Below, one piece after another: positions 46,654 to 61,600 of a DNA stretch of 64,000 nucleotides. The notes under the pieces are model-generated. The model was given only the letters and a program-made list of their open reading frames with translations, was not told the DNA's origin and did not search any database. Source of the DNA: Heterostelium album PN500 (Eukaryota; Evosea; Eumycetozoa; Acytosteliales; Acytosteliaceae); assembly GCF_000004825.1 (NCBI RefSeq), contig NW_008805086.1:248001-312000 (forward strand), given 5' to 3'. Numbering within the stretch: the first letter of the stretch is position 1; each line of letters begins with the position of its first letter. The position numbers and the translations under genes were made by a program.

Positions 46654-49600
46654 AAAATTAAAAATAATAGATTAAATTAATATTTACCTTCGCATCCACC
46701 TAAAACTCAATAACAACAACAACAACAACAACAAAGTTTTATTGATTTTCGCAATATATTTAAATTTAATTTTATTAATAAACTAACTAAAACTTCAAAT
46801 TACTATATGAATATGAATATACAGGGAGGTGCTCAACAACAATCTGATAACAATAACAACAACAATAGTAATAGTAATAAGAGTGAGAAAGCAATGGATA
46901 CGAGTGAAGGAAATAAACCAAAGGCTGCCGTCGATAACTTTAAAAACTATTTTACAGAGTTATCAAAGCAATTGAAACAAGAGAAACTCGGTGATCTCTC
47001 TGTATTATTACAATTACTAAGGTCACAGGAAACCTATTGTAAAATACCTCCTGCCAATGTATTCTACCTTACCAAGGTCATTGAATTCATTTCACTACTC
47101 ATTATAGATAGTAAATTAAATAGTGAGTTGTTTTTGATAATATAAATAATATAGCAATCTATCTTTAATATATTAACATATGTTTATTGTTAAAACACAC
47201 ATAATACTACAAATATACAGATGTCGACAAAGAGTTGATTCATTCATTTAGTAAAAGTTCATTAGATTTCTGTTTGAATTCACTTGAGAGATGGTGTGAT
47301 TCAGAGAGAAACATTGGTAACAACAACAACAGCAACAATAATAATAATAATACAACAACAACAACAACAACAACATTTAAATCATTGAATCAAATCTATC
47401 TTCTATCGGTTATAGATATGTTATGTTGTATAGAGTATCCATCAACCGATTTCGACAAGTCTGCACTTGATGACATACCTTCATTTCTTGATTTAGATAT
47501 TCCATTTGTTACTGCTGACAATGAAAGTAAATTGACATCAGTATCAGATTCCTCGAAACAAACAAAGTCGGATAGTGTTGAAACCAATACATCAACAACA
47601 ACTACAGCAACAACTTCAACAACAGATAACTCTACAAATATCTTTGATCAATTCTTAAATAATGGATTGAAAAACGATCAGTGGTTGTTAGAGAAACAGA
47701 AACAACAAACAGATTCAGTTTTGAAGACACCGGCAAATGCCGCCACTGATTCTTTAAAGTCCAGCAACAAAAACAACAAGCTCACTAGTGGTAGTGATGA
47801 CTCTGATGACGAGGAAGACGAATCGTCGTCAGATTCCAACAACGAGGAGTTGGCCAAGATCTGTTCGAATCACTTCAAGTCGATTCACGGACCATCACGT
47901 CTCATTGCAATCTGCTCGGGTCTGTTGCTGCCATACACCGACAAGTTGGAGGTGCAAGAGAAGTTCGAACACATCAAAGAACGTGAGTACAGCTACGCAA
48001 ACTTCATTGGCAACGTACTGGACATCATGTTCTCTCGCGAGTTTGACTTTATGGACAACACTGCCATCGCCTGGATGATTGACTTTTTGGGTACTCTAAT
48101 CGGCACCATCAGATCGTATCAATCTCATCACCTCAAGCAACAGATTACCCTTATCAAAGGCACACTCTTCACCACTCAAATCTTTGAAAACATATTCACA
48201 TTCCTCAGTGGAAAGTCACAACATCCAGATTTGAAAGCAAAAGCAGAAGTATGTTAATTAACCAAATCATTATTTTGTCACTAGAGTGTAGTGACTAGTA
48301 TCTTACTAACTAACCAACTTACAACTTACTTATAATTAGGTGTTTTTCTCACTTTGTGTTTTGACAGATATCGAAAAGATGAATGTTAAATTGGATGATT
48401 TGATTGCATCCAAGAGAGATTCGTTGATGCAAGATCCTGCAGCTGTTGCTTCTTCTGTTCACTTTTGTTGGAGTCCGCAGTTGGTTATATTGGCTTTGGA
48501 TTTGGTATTTGCACATTTGGACAATGCCTCTACCTTGCAGGATACTCAGTGGAGTGCGGTGGTCGGAAGTGATATCACTGCAGCAAGTCTGACATCTACA
48601 CTTCTCAATCGTGAGCCAACCACCAAGTTTGTAGTCTCATCTTCTTCTGAGAAGCAATCGATTAATTTCGATTTCTTCTTGTCAAGATCATCATCATCGG
48701 CACAAAAAACTGCCACAGCTGAATTCACCAATCAAGAGTTGTGCAACCGATTCATTGCACCAAGACTTTTGGATTCTGTATTTACTATCTTGTATATCTC
48801 ATGCTTCAAATTGAAGGATCAACATGCACATCTACCACCAAGTAACAACACCGACAACAACAATAATACTAATCAACTAACATCACCATCTAAACAACAA
48901 GCAACATCAACATCATCGACAACTGTAAATAAAGTTACATCACCCAACAAAAGCTATGGCGAAGAGGACAGTCTTTTCGGTGTGTTGTTCGAGCCGGACA
49001 GCGAGAGCGATAGTAGTGACGCCGAAGAGGAATCGAGTTCCTTGAATTCATCGTCCGATCATCATAATATCCTATTACAAACACCAGGTGCATCATCGTT
49101 ATCGGTCTCACAACAGTATCTTTCGAGTGTTGGACTTTCCAAAGACGACGACACCGAGCTTAGTTTCTTTAACTTTATCAACGATTTATTTACAACAACA
49201 ACATCACCATCGACCAGTTCCAATTCATTTATACATCTTTTGAAGCATAGTTTGACAATCAATCATCTCCAGGTGTTATCGGAGCTTCTCTTTATGCAAT
49301 CGCCCTTTGTCACCATTGCCAAGGGTGTGGTCGGTCCATTTGTAAATTCGAAAACCTTTACAACACTGTTGCAATCGATCTGTTTCAACTTGGTGAAGCG
49401 CGATTGTATACCAGAGGCGTTGTACGATCCTTTGATGCGCTTGATCCTCACCCAGCCAAAGGAGGCACTGTCGAATGTCGCCACCATCATTCCACGCGAA
49501 CAAATGACCTGGCTTGGTTGGATCTTTGTTAAACGACAAGCAGCAGCTGCTGCCAACCAAAATCAAAACAATTCACTGGCATTTGCTTTGTGGGAGGATT

Positions 49601-52600
49601 TCTTGAATCGTGTCAAATCTACTTGCTCCAACACTACCAACAACAATGAGAACGATCAATTCAAAGAGGTATTTGCAATCGAGTATATTATATTCCTCCT
49701 ATTCTCATTCCATACATTAGATCTTCAACATCGTACTGAAATAGTCAAGCAATCCTACACCCACATTCAACAAGTCATCCAAAGAAACAAAGAATCGAAA
49801 TTCATTCCAAATTCTTTGATATTCTCAAGACTCATAATGATTTTAAATTGTAAGTAGTAAAATTTGAATCAACCTGATTAAGTTAACTAAGTAACAAACT
49901 AATCGATTACATTTCACAAAGATATAATATTCAATTTTAAAGCACCATCTACACAATTATCAAATATATTCTTTGATTGTATTCTTACGCCAAATCCAAA
50001 GAACAATGTTATCCAACAGGAGGTACATAACTCAATTATCACTCGTAACTACAAGTATCTGGTGGATCAACAGCCAATCATCACTACCTACAAGAAACCA
50101 GATCTCTATGAATTCAACTTTACACCGGCATCACAATCCTCAAAGAACAGTTGGTTGCAATCATCGAATTTAGATACAGTCTCACTCTTTTTTGAGCAAC
50201 AATGTTCTATTCCCTATGAAGAGTTCTACAATACCGTTTGCTTTGGATTGTCAGCTTTGGAGCCACCAACATTCACATCAGCCATGGAATCAATGTACTA
50301 CGACTATATTATTTCTTCAAGTTGTTTGTTAATTAGCTCATTGCCACCTTCCAAATCATTCCAACAATCACTCAAAGATAAATCATTATTTGATCATGTA
50401 AGTAGAGTTGATAATCATTACTTTTTTATCAACCCTTTTGACTAATTTTAATTAATTTATCTGACAGATCGATTGTAAATCTATTGTTTATGTTTCATAT
50501 CTTCAATCTTTGTTGACTACACACTCTACAAATCCATTGGTTCAAGAGATTCCTTGGATTGCTCATGTCAAGAATATTATTGGTGGATTGTCGAAATCAG
50601 TGTCAGATGATTCCAGTACCCTTAGATCCAATGTTAGATTCCATAGTTTGGTGCAAGTAAGCTTGTCATTCTTGGCCAACGTCTTTGAGAAACAAGAGAA
50701 TGTAAAGATGGATAGTGAATACTTTGAAGGTTGGGACACTCTCTTTGATCCCGATGTCGGAGAGAACGACGATGAAGTCGAAAAGATGGAAACTGACAAG
50801 GTGAATAGTGCCGCTTCTCAGTTGCCAACTCTTGGATTGGCAAGTATAGCCGCCGCCAGTATCACTCATTTGATTCCTCAGCTCTATGAGTGTTTGATCG
50901 ATTTGCTCCAGTTCTTCAAGAGAGAACATAAGACCGCTCTCACCAAGCAACTCTCTCACGAATCAAAGAATCACATAGAGTTGATCAAAGAGTGTTTCTC
51001 ATTCTCAAACAAACCCGATGTTCTCAATCTTATGGAGCGTCTTGGCTTTGTCAAGTCAGATCGCGACGTTGTCGATAGATGGACCAAAGAGATCAGAGTG
51101 GACGCGTCCAATCTCTCAAAGGTGCACGACGACACATTTGGTTGGCTCATTCATCCCTATCGTCCTACCGACTACCAGCCGGTAAAGTCTGCCTCACAGA
51201 CACTGGACGTCATCTCCACCCAACAGATTATAACCTCCATCAGTGAGCTGGCATTCATTGCCACATCCAACGAATGCAAACTTCCAAAGGCTGCATCGCT
51301 AAAGTTGGAACTCTCCTACGAGCATATGTACTTGAACATCGACCAGATGCTCTCTTTCATGAAGGAGTCGAAATACCTGGATTTGTCAACCAATCAACTG
51401 GCATTCCTCATCAACCTCTCAAAGTTGCAATCATTCGAGAAGATCGTTCGACTCATTGCCACACTGCCGGCAGAGATCAAGAAGGGATCTGCTCTCGAAT
51501 CGATCATTGTGCTGCACCTGGATGCCATTATCCTGGTGGCAAAGAGCTATCCAAATCATCTCTATTGCCACTATATTTCCTCCAAGAACGCTATGCCAAT
51601 GGGTGAACAATTCACAGTCACATTGCCACTAGGTGATATCAGTGCATTCTTTTGGTTGACTCTCAACAATCAGAATCCAACCATCAATCGCAAGGCGCTA
51701 TCTACATTGATTCAACTCATGACCATTCCAATCCCACCCGATTACACAACCTCATTGAGAAGTCACGCAATCTCGGCATTCACTTCGATTCCAGCTGACG
51801 ATCTTAAACTGTGGTTTGAACAGAAACTTCTTGGAACCATTGTTGTTAACAATACAGAAGATAATGATGCTGTTTCATCTTCTTCTTCTTCTTCTGTCGC
51901 TATCGACGCCGATTCCATGGTGATTGACAACAACGATAAGAAATCATTGTCGGTCACTCCGTCGTCTGTACAGATTCAAGAGTATGTTGTCCGTCTAATT
52001 GGATTGATCACTGGTAACAAAGACTTTGCAAACTTCTCTTTGAATGCCACAGACAAAAACAATGAGGATAAGAACAGCGATGATGAAGATAGTAGCTCAA
52101 GTAACGATAAGAAGAGCAAGAAGAAAGCAAAGAAGCCGAATGTCTATGGAAAGAAGACACCACCTGTTTCACCGGTTCTCTCGTCCACGATTGTAGATTG
52201 GGAAGAAAAAGTGAGTGATTTTGCACCGTCGCTCTTTAACTATTTGCTATCCTCTTTGGGATCGGCTTTTAATCAATGGATCGACTACCCACACCTGCTC
52301 AGAGGTTACTTTGGTCTACTGCAATACATTGCGATCAAGCAGAATCAACTGGTACTCTTGTTTGCTGAAGTGTCACGATTGAACTCACCATCGTTGGTCA
52401 AACCAACATCCGAACAAATCGAGTCGCTCGACATCATTCTCGAATTCATTGAGAGTTTCCTCGAGATCTTCAAATCGGAAGTGCCATCTCCCAAGTGCAG
52501 TCATCACCATCACCACAAAGATGGCGTTGCTATCGATCCAATGATAACAGAAGACCACGATTCACTCATGGAAGATGAGGAGGAAGACGACGATTTGTTG

Positions 52601-55600
52601 GACGAAGACAGAGAATGGAAGCAGTCGAGCTACGGACAAAACGATGCTTCAAGTACCTCAGCCGCTTCTCCAGCATCTGATGTTGGAATCTTTGGAAATG
52701 CCACCGGTGAAAATGAAGAAGATAAGGAATCAAAGTTGGCATCGAAACTCTGTACTTACACTGCTACAAAGAGCGAGTACATGGAACAACATTGGTATTT
52801 CTGTTACACTTGCAACTTGAAGTTGTCAGAGGGATGTTGCTCTGTCTGTGTAAAAGTGTGTCACAAAGGACATGCTGTGAGTTACAGCAGATTCAGTCGA
52901 TTCTTCTGTGACTGTGGTGCCGGTGCCGGAAAGGGAGGTGCTTGTAAAGCTTTGAAGCCACGTGCATATCAACCACCGAAAACCGACAAACTATCGGTTC
53001 CAAAATTACCGGATCTTCTTCCATCATTAGTCTCTGCTGCTCCATCATCAGCTGCTGCTGCTGCTTCTACTTCCGACAAAGAAGTATCGTTCTTTGCTCC
53101 CTATGTCACTCAGCAAGACAAAGAGAAGCTACTCGCCGGAATCGGAGAATACTCTGACATTATCACAAGAATATCCGCTTTGTATCCACAGTTGATTCAA
53201 CTGTACAAATCAACTTCCAAACCAACAGTTGATGTCGCTGCAAATCCAGTTTACAACATCTTCCCGAGTGGTGGAGAAACTGTTACCAAGTCAACCAAAG
53301 AGATGGTCGCCAAAACCGATTTGTTCTCAATGAAGAAAACAACTAAATACAATTCATTCGAAGCGAAACTAAAGTATGAAGGAACTGAAGGCAATCAAAT
53401 GAAGAATCACATTGGATCCGGTCACATTCAGCGTCGTGCCATCACCTCGAATTCGCGTGGTGTTGTTGCGCTGGCCGAGGGTGAGAATGTCAGCATTATC
53501 AATCTCTCAAAGATTCTGGACGACGACTCCACCGTCGACAAGACCGCCATTAAAGTACTCTCAAAGTCATCGGTACAATATCCGGTGGTGAGCATGGTAT
53601 TCAACCCATTGAACGAACGTTATCTCGCTGTTGTCGGTTACAAAGAATGCAAGATTCTAACTGTCAATCAAAAAGACGAGATTGTCGATCAATTGGTTGT
53701 CGATCTCTCACTCTATTCACTCGGTGAGAACATCTACATCATCAAGGTCGAGTGGGTTGTCGGTTCGCAAACCGAGATTGCCGTGGTAACCAATGAGTTT
53801 ATCAAAATCTATAATCTCGCTCAGGACAATCTCTCACCGATTCACTTTTACACTTTGGTTGAAGACTACATTCGTGATATGACTATTGTCCGTCGTAACA
53901 ATACCAACTATATCGTTGCGCTTGCCGAGTCGGGAATGCTCTATTTCCAGGCCATCCAAGACAGTATCGATGACGAATCGTGTATCATGATAGAAACCAT
54001 CCAGGTGCCGACACAGAAGCAATCGAGTGGTGTCACCGTCTTCAATGCGCCCGACTTGGATATGCTCATCTGCACCTACACCAACGGTGAAGTGCACGCT
54101 CTTCAGTTCGATGATAACATGTCGGTCACCTCGACATTCCCCATCCAAGATCCAAACCTAAAGATTGCCATGCCATCAATGAATTTCATCCAACTCTCTC
54201 CGAATCACTCGAACATCTTCTCTTGTCTCTCGGCAAGAGGTGGTTTCTTGTTGACCATGAAGATTCTCGCGAATGAAATTCAAATGCAATCCGTCAAGCT
54301 AACACCAAAAGTCGAGGGTATGACCTGGGTGAACAAAGCATCACCAAAGCTATTGGTATTGCTGGAAGACGGTTCACTTTCACGTTATGACTACTCCATT
54401 GAAACACCTCTGACAGCACCAACAGCAGCCAGCAAGAGTCAATCGGTTGAAACCAAAGAAAGTGGTATCGATATCCTTTCGCTATTGAAGAAATCAAAGA
54501 AGCCAACAACCTCAACTGCAGCAACCTTGTCAACTGTTTCCACAGCTAGCAGTAAGACTTCTGAAAATCCTGTGTTCCCAATCGATTTCTTTGAGAAAGT
54601 TGAATGTATCACTCCACAAGTAAAGTTTGGTGGTGATCCACTCATGTGTTACTCACAAGACTTGATCAAGCAACGTCTTGCCAACAACGACGAATACATT
54701 GCCTGTCAGAATCTCGACTCACTCTCGCTCATTGCTTATAACAACGATCCCGATGTTGTTATCTGTGGTATTCGTGTGCTGCTCGGTCACGCAAGCTTGA
54801 AGCACATTCCCACTGAATTGCGAGTGTTTGACCGTGTCATAACCACAACCGAATCTCTGAGAAGATGGTATGACATTCCTCTCACCAAAGAAGAGTCACT
54901 CAAGTCCAGCAAGAAACTGACACTGATTGCATCTTCCGCTTACAATCTCGGCAACGCTCCAATCATTGATTCTGTCGAAATCTATGCCATATCCAAGGAA
55001 ACCATTGGATGGGATGAATCGGCTGAACACAAATCGACACAATCCGTAGAATCTCAGAATCCAACGGAATCGGTACTACTTCACTCGATGAATCTATTGA
55101 AATACTACTTCTCTGTTGCATCGCCACAACAAGCTGGTCAACTCACTCAATTCCAACAGTTACCAGCTATCATGACAGATCCACAACTACTCTTCTTACA
55201 GCCATCGGTAAAGTCATTGTTGAAGATGATTCATCCATCTCACGAAGAATACATTACACTCAAGTACTCTACGTTGCTCCAGTACGCAAGTGATTCAATC
55301 ACCAAGATGATGAAGTTGGCAGCACCGCGCTCACCGATGTTGTCATCTAGCAACGGTGCGCTCAATGCTGGCGATGTTGAGAGCTTGGATCATATCATCA
55401 AGATTCTCAAGAAGATCTCTTGCAATCAACCAGCTAAATTGACACAAAACATTCTTTCAAACCGTCCTTCGTTCCTCAGCGATCTCCTATCGGTCTATCT
55501 CTCGGCTACCAACTCTGGCGTGTCGAATACACTCACCAACGAACAGGTGGTTTCCAATCTAACTCATCTTCTCTGGAATTGTTTACGCTCGAAATCATTC

Positions 55601-58600
55601 CCTACATCGTCGATGTTTGAGCTCATCAAGAAACTGTTGTCTCATCCTTCAGAGGCAGTGAGAACACGTGCATCACTCTCACTATGCGCATTGATTACCA
55701 AATCATCCGGTAACTCGTCGATCCCCGTCAACAATGCAACTGGCCATTCCAACGCCGATGACAAACAACAATCGTCATCAACACAGTTCATCGATGAAGT
55801 TCTTTTCAGTTGTGACAAATGTTCGACCAGTCCAATTCTCAACAAACGTTGGCATTGCGATGTATGTGCAGATTTCGATCTATGCGACAACTGCTATCAA
55901 GAGATAAAACAAGGAGATTTACATCCATCCGACCACAAATTCACAGAGTATCTATTGGATGAACCAATGAAGATAGATGAACCAACAGCAGCAGCAACTA
56001 CAACAGCAGAAACAACAACAGGTGTCGTATCTTCATCCAATGAACATCAACAACAACAACAACCTAGTTCAGATTACGATGAAGATTTACAACGTGCTAT
56101 TGCAATGAGTTTGGATGCTCCACAAGAGACGACCACTACAGCCACTCCAGATAAGATGGAAACAGAGTCTACTGCAGCTGAAGATGCTACTCTCTTCCTG
56201 TTCAAGTATGTTCTCGATGAAATCAATCAACTCTATGAGAAGGGATTCAACACTGTGTTGCCCTACTTCCAAGTGTTAAAGTCGTTGTTCATCCACCTCA
56301 ATAACAAGTTGGTATCCTCTAGCCACATGGATCATTTCATCAATTTGGTCGTTCAGTATCTCAGCAAGAATACTGCAACACTCGGTAAGTATCTAACTCA
56401 CAAGAGTTTGGCACTTGAATCCGATACCATGGTGATTCTATTGCTAGCTGTGCTGTTGGACACCGAAGAACACAAGCAGATGAAGTTGAAGGACCCATCG
56501 AAGCCAAGCTCCAGTTCGCCAATCACTGCCTCTTCCACCACAAGCGCACCCATTCTTTCACACCAAATCATCTTTAAGATCTCTGAGATGTTGGTGAAGA
56601 AAGGATTCGTTGGAATTCTCCAAACCTGGCTGCAACAACTATTCGAAGTCATTTCCAAACAACAATTTGCTCAAGACGGAAACAACTCGCCATTCGGCGC
56701 ACTCTTGGTTGCAAACAGCCAAGATGATCAATCACTTTCCAAGAATAGATTCTACCCGTTCTTCTCGAAATCATTGCCACAATCATTGAACACATTCCAC
56801 CAGATCATTGCCAAGAGTATATTCAAGATAGCCATTACCTTCTATCGTTGTGATCGTCGTAAGAAGAAGATTGATAACAACAGCAACAGCAGCAATAGTA
56901 ACAACAATAACATTGTTGACGAAAAACCAATGTTTGTTGTATCTGAATGGGATTCATTGGTATGCAGTTATATTCACTCCAAAAAGACTGCCTCCTTTGT
57001 CAAATATCCAAAGAAACTTCTTCTTCTCCTCAGTCAAACCAAATCCTCGTACTACTCGATTCGTGACGAATATCTATTGCGAAACAAGTTCACCAAGATT
57101 CAAAACTTGGAGTCTCAATCCAATGGATTCACTGGCGATATCCATTACGATCACTTAATCAAATTGATCAACTATCTCTCTAGTATGTTGGAAGTTGCTT
57201 CAAATCGTCCAAACAGCTGGCAATATTTCTGTGATAACAATGGTAAACTATTATTAATCATTTGATAGTTCTTTGATAAAATATGATTACTAATCTAATT
57301 CTATTTTATTTATCTTTCAAAAAAAAAAAACAGATGTATTGGTTGTTCTATTCAATAATCTATTCACTCTTCCAGAGGAATCTTCTTCGTTGATTCTCGA
57401 ATTGCTGACCTATGCTTTCGTCACTGAGAAGGTTGACCCAAAGAAAGATCAATCAAAGGTTGAATCCTCAACCTCTGAGAAAGAAGTAGCAATGGATGTT
57501 GAAATGGCAAGTGATAACTCTGCGTTCATCACCAAGATCATTCCAATCTTCCTTCAAGACAATCTCTTAGATACACTGATCAACAAACTGTTGTTGGAAC
57601 CAAATGCACTCGATTTGCGAACCAATACCAGCAACTTTTTGTACTATCTCTGGAAATCTTGCAACGATGAACAAAAAATATTCATCAACAGAGTACTTTG
57701 GACCAAATTAGACAAAGTTGTCTCCTATGGAAAGAATTCAAATGAGTTTATGGAGCTACTTACCTATTTCATCAATGAAATTGATTCAAACAAATGGAAG
57801 GATCAATATAATGGTATGTTATTTACAAATATTTATATAATCTTATTCGATTTTGAATACTAATTTATTTACCTTCAATAGAATTCGCTGATAAATTTGT
57901 AAAGAGTTTCAAAACACAGAATAATGTTATTTGTAATCATCCAAACTCACAGATCTACAATAGTCTTGGAACTATTTTGGAGTTGGATGGTTACTATTTG
58001 GAGTCGGAACCATGTCTTGTGTGTAACAATCCAGAGGTACAATATCAAACCTACAGGCTGGACACTCTCAAGCAAGAGGTCAAGTTCACTGAGAGTGCAC
58101 AACTGATAAAGTTCAACGGTGTATACAGCATCCAGAAACTCACTATCAATATCAGTGATATCAAGAAGGCAAGAATGATCAAGACCATCAATCTCTACTA
58201 CAACAACAAGATCATCTCTGACATTGGCGAACTCAAAGGCAAGTTCCAACAGTGGAAGAAGTTGAAGCAGATCCACTTCACTCCGAACCAAAACGAAAAG
58301 ACTGTGAAGTTCCAAATCCCAATTGCCGCTACCAACTTTATGATCGAGTACTTTGACTTCCACGACAACCTGCAAGCGTTGGCATCGGAGAAACTTCAGT
58401 GTCCACGTTGTAGCAGAACGGTGACCGATAAACATGGTCTATGCAAACACTGCCACGAGAATGCCTATCAGTGCAAGCAGTGTCGTAATATCAACTACGA
58501 CCATCTCGAAGCATTCCTCTGTAATGAATGCGGTTACTCTAAACACGCTCGCTTCGACTACTCCTTCACTTGCAAGCCAACCGTCTCGGTTGAGAAGATC

Positions 58601-61600
58601 GAGAATCAAGACGACTATGCTCGTGCCGTTGCTACCATCGACAAGGAATCGGAGAATGCACACAAGAAGTATCAACGTCTCACTGGATTCAAAAAGATCA
58701 TTGCCAATCTTATCACTTCCTTCCAAACTCAGGAAGCATGGCCCAAAGAAGAGATGTTTGCCAACATGACAGCGGCCGCTGCTGCATCGAGTCAAGCAGC
58801 CGCTGCTCCCGCTCAATCATCCGCTGCCGCCAGCGGAAGTGCATCGCAAGCCAACAACTTTATCTCACTCAAGATCAACCGAAAGATTGGATATCTCGCC
58901 AAACTCTACGAGAAAGAGTGCAAGTCGATCTTTGAAGGTCTGAGCAAGAGCGTTCAAATCTTGTTGTCCACTCGTATGGAGATTCTCAAGTACATGAACT
59001 CACTCTCCAAGAAACCAAGATCGAAAGACACCATGATGCGTGAAACCAGTAACTGTTTCGGTTGTTCCAATTCATTCGCCGAGCAATCGCTTGCCTTTTT
59101 GAATCATCTCTCGAGAAATCCTGCTCTCGTCGACCTGAGAAATCTCTTGATTGCAAAGGGTCTGACAAAGGAACTCTTTAAGAACAATATTCATCAAGGA
59201 AAGAGTGATTCCAGAAACAACGCTCGCTTGGCCATCTCCTATTTGACCAAGAACAATGCTGACGCAACCGTCCAGCTCAATCAGTGGATTCGCAACAAGA
59301 TTGACTATGTCATTGAGAATTGCAGTTCACTCGATCTGCCAACCATGATCTCCAGTCATATGATGTTGGTCAAGGAGTACAGTCACCTCACCGACAGTCT
59401 CTGGCAAACCAGATTCCGTTTCATCATGGAGATATTCTTCAAAGCGATCGATGTCGGTTCCGACAGTCCTGTCATCTCTGAATTTATCATTCTCCCATGT
59501 CTCAAGATCATTCTCTCGCTTTGCACACTCGATTCACAAGCTAAAGCCGCTCAAAAAGATCAAGACAACACTGAGAACCAAAAGTTGTTGCAGCTCAAAT
59601 TCGAACGACTCAAATCCAGAAAGAATCCAGCTCTCGGATCACTTGAGACCGCCAACAAGGCAACTGAGATTCTTCCAGGTGCACATCCATCGAGTGCCAC
59701 CAGCAGCGCCACAGTCAGAGCAGCCATCTCCACCTCGTCCGACTCTTCGTCGCTCTCCTACTTTGACAGCGCCGATCCCAATGTCAAGTACGATGAATGG
59801 TTGAATTCCGATTCATTCGAATCGTGGTCACAAAAGTACCAACCATCGATATTCCTTAGCAATAGCACTGATGAGCAACCAACCCTAGTCGATCATTCTC
59901 AATCGTCATCATCGGACAACAAGGAAATGAATCGTCGTGAAGTCAGAGCACGTTTCCTTGCAACCAAGTACGTTGGCAAGTGGAAATCGATCTTGAATGC
60001 CAAGAAACTGAAGGCTGGTATCACACTTCCAACCAGTCCACTCGAAGGATTGTTTGAAGACAGTTGGGTCAAGAAATTGCTTTTCAATTCGACATCATCG
60101 ATTCGTATTGAAACTATCAATCTCATGAACATACTCTCTAGATCCAGTCCAGCTAGAACACTTAGATTCCTCGATCTCTTTGAAAAGATGATTCCTCACG
60201 CTGCACAAGTCGGTGAATACAGTGCCGAGTTCTTTGCACTCTTCAACAAGATCACCCAGAGCGACGAACGAAAGATCTATCTCACTGTGAGAGGATTCCT
60301 CCCTTACATCTGTGATCTCATGATCAACCAAATCGACCGTATCTACTCTATGGAATCATCGTTCAATACTGATGTCTCTCAAGGTTTCGTATTGAAAACA
60401 TTGGTATCGATTCTAGAATCATTCGTTCAAGTTCCATCGATTAAACTCAAGATGAAACGTGACAATATCATTGATAAGGTGTTGGATGCATTCCTCTCAC
60501 TGCGTGGAATTATCATTCAGAAGAACAAGTTGACTGAGGATTCCGTCAAACAACTTCAAGACATTATGAAAGCACTCAATTCCGAATCGAATGAAGACAA
60601 CAAGAAGTTCATTGCCGCCAATATCAAGGCGTTGTCCAAGCATGTCAACAACGGTCGCACTCCAATATTCATCTTTGAGCAGATTTCCAACATTGTTTGT
60701 CCACTCAAACCAGAGCCAATCTACCAAATGATATTGACCAAGGCATCGACACAGGAAGACTATATTCGTGGTTCCATGAACAAGAATCCATATCCATCGA
60801 ATGTTGTCGGTCCGCTGATGCGTGACGTCAAGAACAAGATCTGTAAGACACTCGATCTCGGTTCATTCTTGGATGACGACAACGGTATGGAGCTGCTCGT
60901 CGACAACAAGATCATAAAGCTCGATCTCCCAATCAAGAAAGTCTATGAACAAGTCTGGAAACGAAGTGCACAAGCTCAACGTGCTGCCAATGTCAACATT
61001 CCTATGAATGTTGTCTATCGTCTCCAAGGTCTCGACGGTGAAGCCACTGAGGAAATCATCGAGAATCTCAGTGATAACACCAACGAAGAGCGTGATCCAG
61101 AGGAAGAATTTGAAATCACAAGTGTCATGAAAGAGTGTGGCGGTCTCGATGCAATGCTCAACATCATCGAGAGAATCAACGATTTCTCTACGGAGAAAGA
61201 GTTGGCACAGCTGGTCATCAAGCTTCTCTACCACTGTATCAAGATTCAAGTGAACCGTCAGCAACTCCTCTCACTCAACGGTGTAAGTCGACTCCTCGAG
61301 AAACTGAAACAAGCTTTCCCACAACCAGATCTCGCCGAATCACTGTTACTGATAACAGAATCGATTGTTTCCGAAGCCAACAGAACCTACCTGAGCAACT
61401 CCAATTCCGACGTCACCGCGCTCGCTCAACAAAAGAATAGCAAAGAAGCACAAGAACAAATGACGCTATTCCTTGACAAACTCACCAGTCCACTGGTTCG
61501 ATCGAATGCCAAGTTGATTCAAGCAATGACAAGAGTCATTCCCTTCTTGACCTACGGACACGTCGAGGTAATTCAATCGCTCGTTGAATTTTTTGAGCCA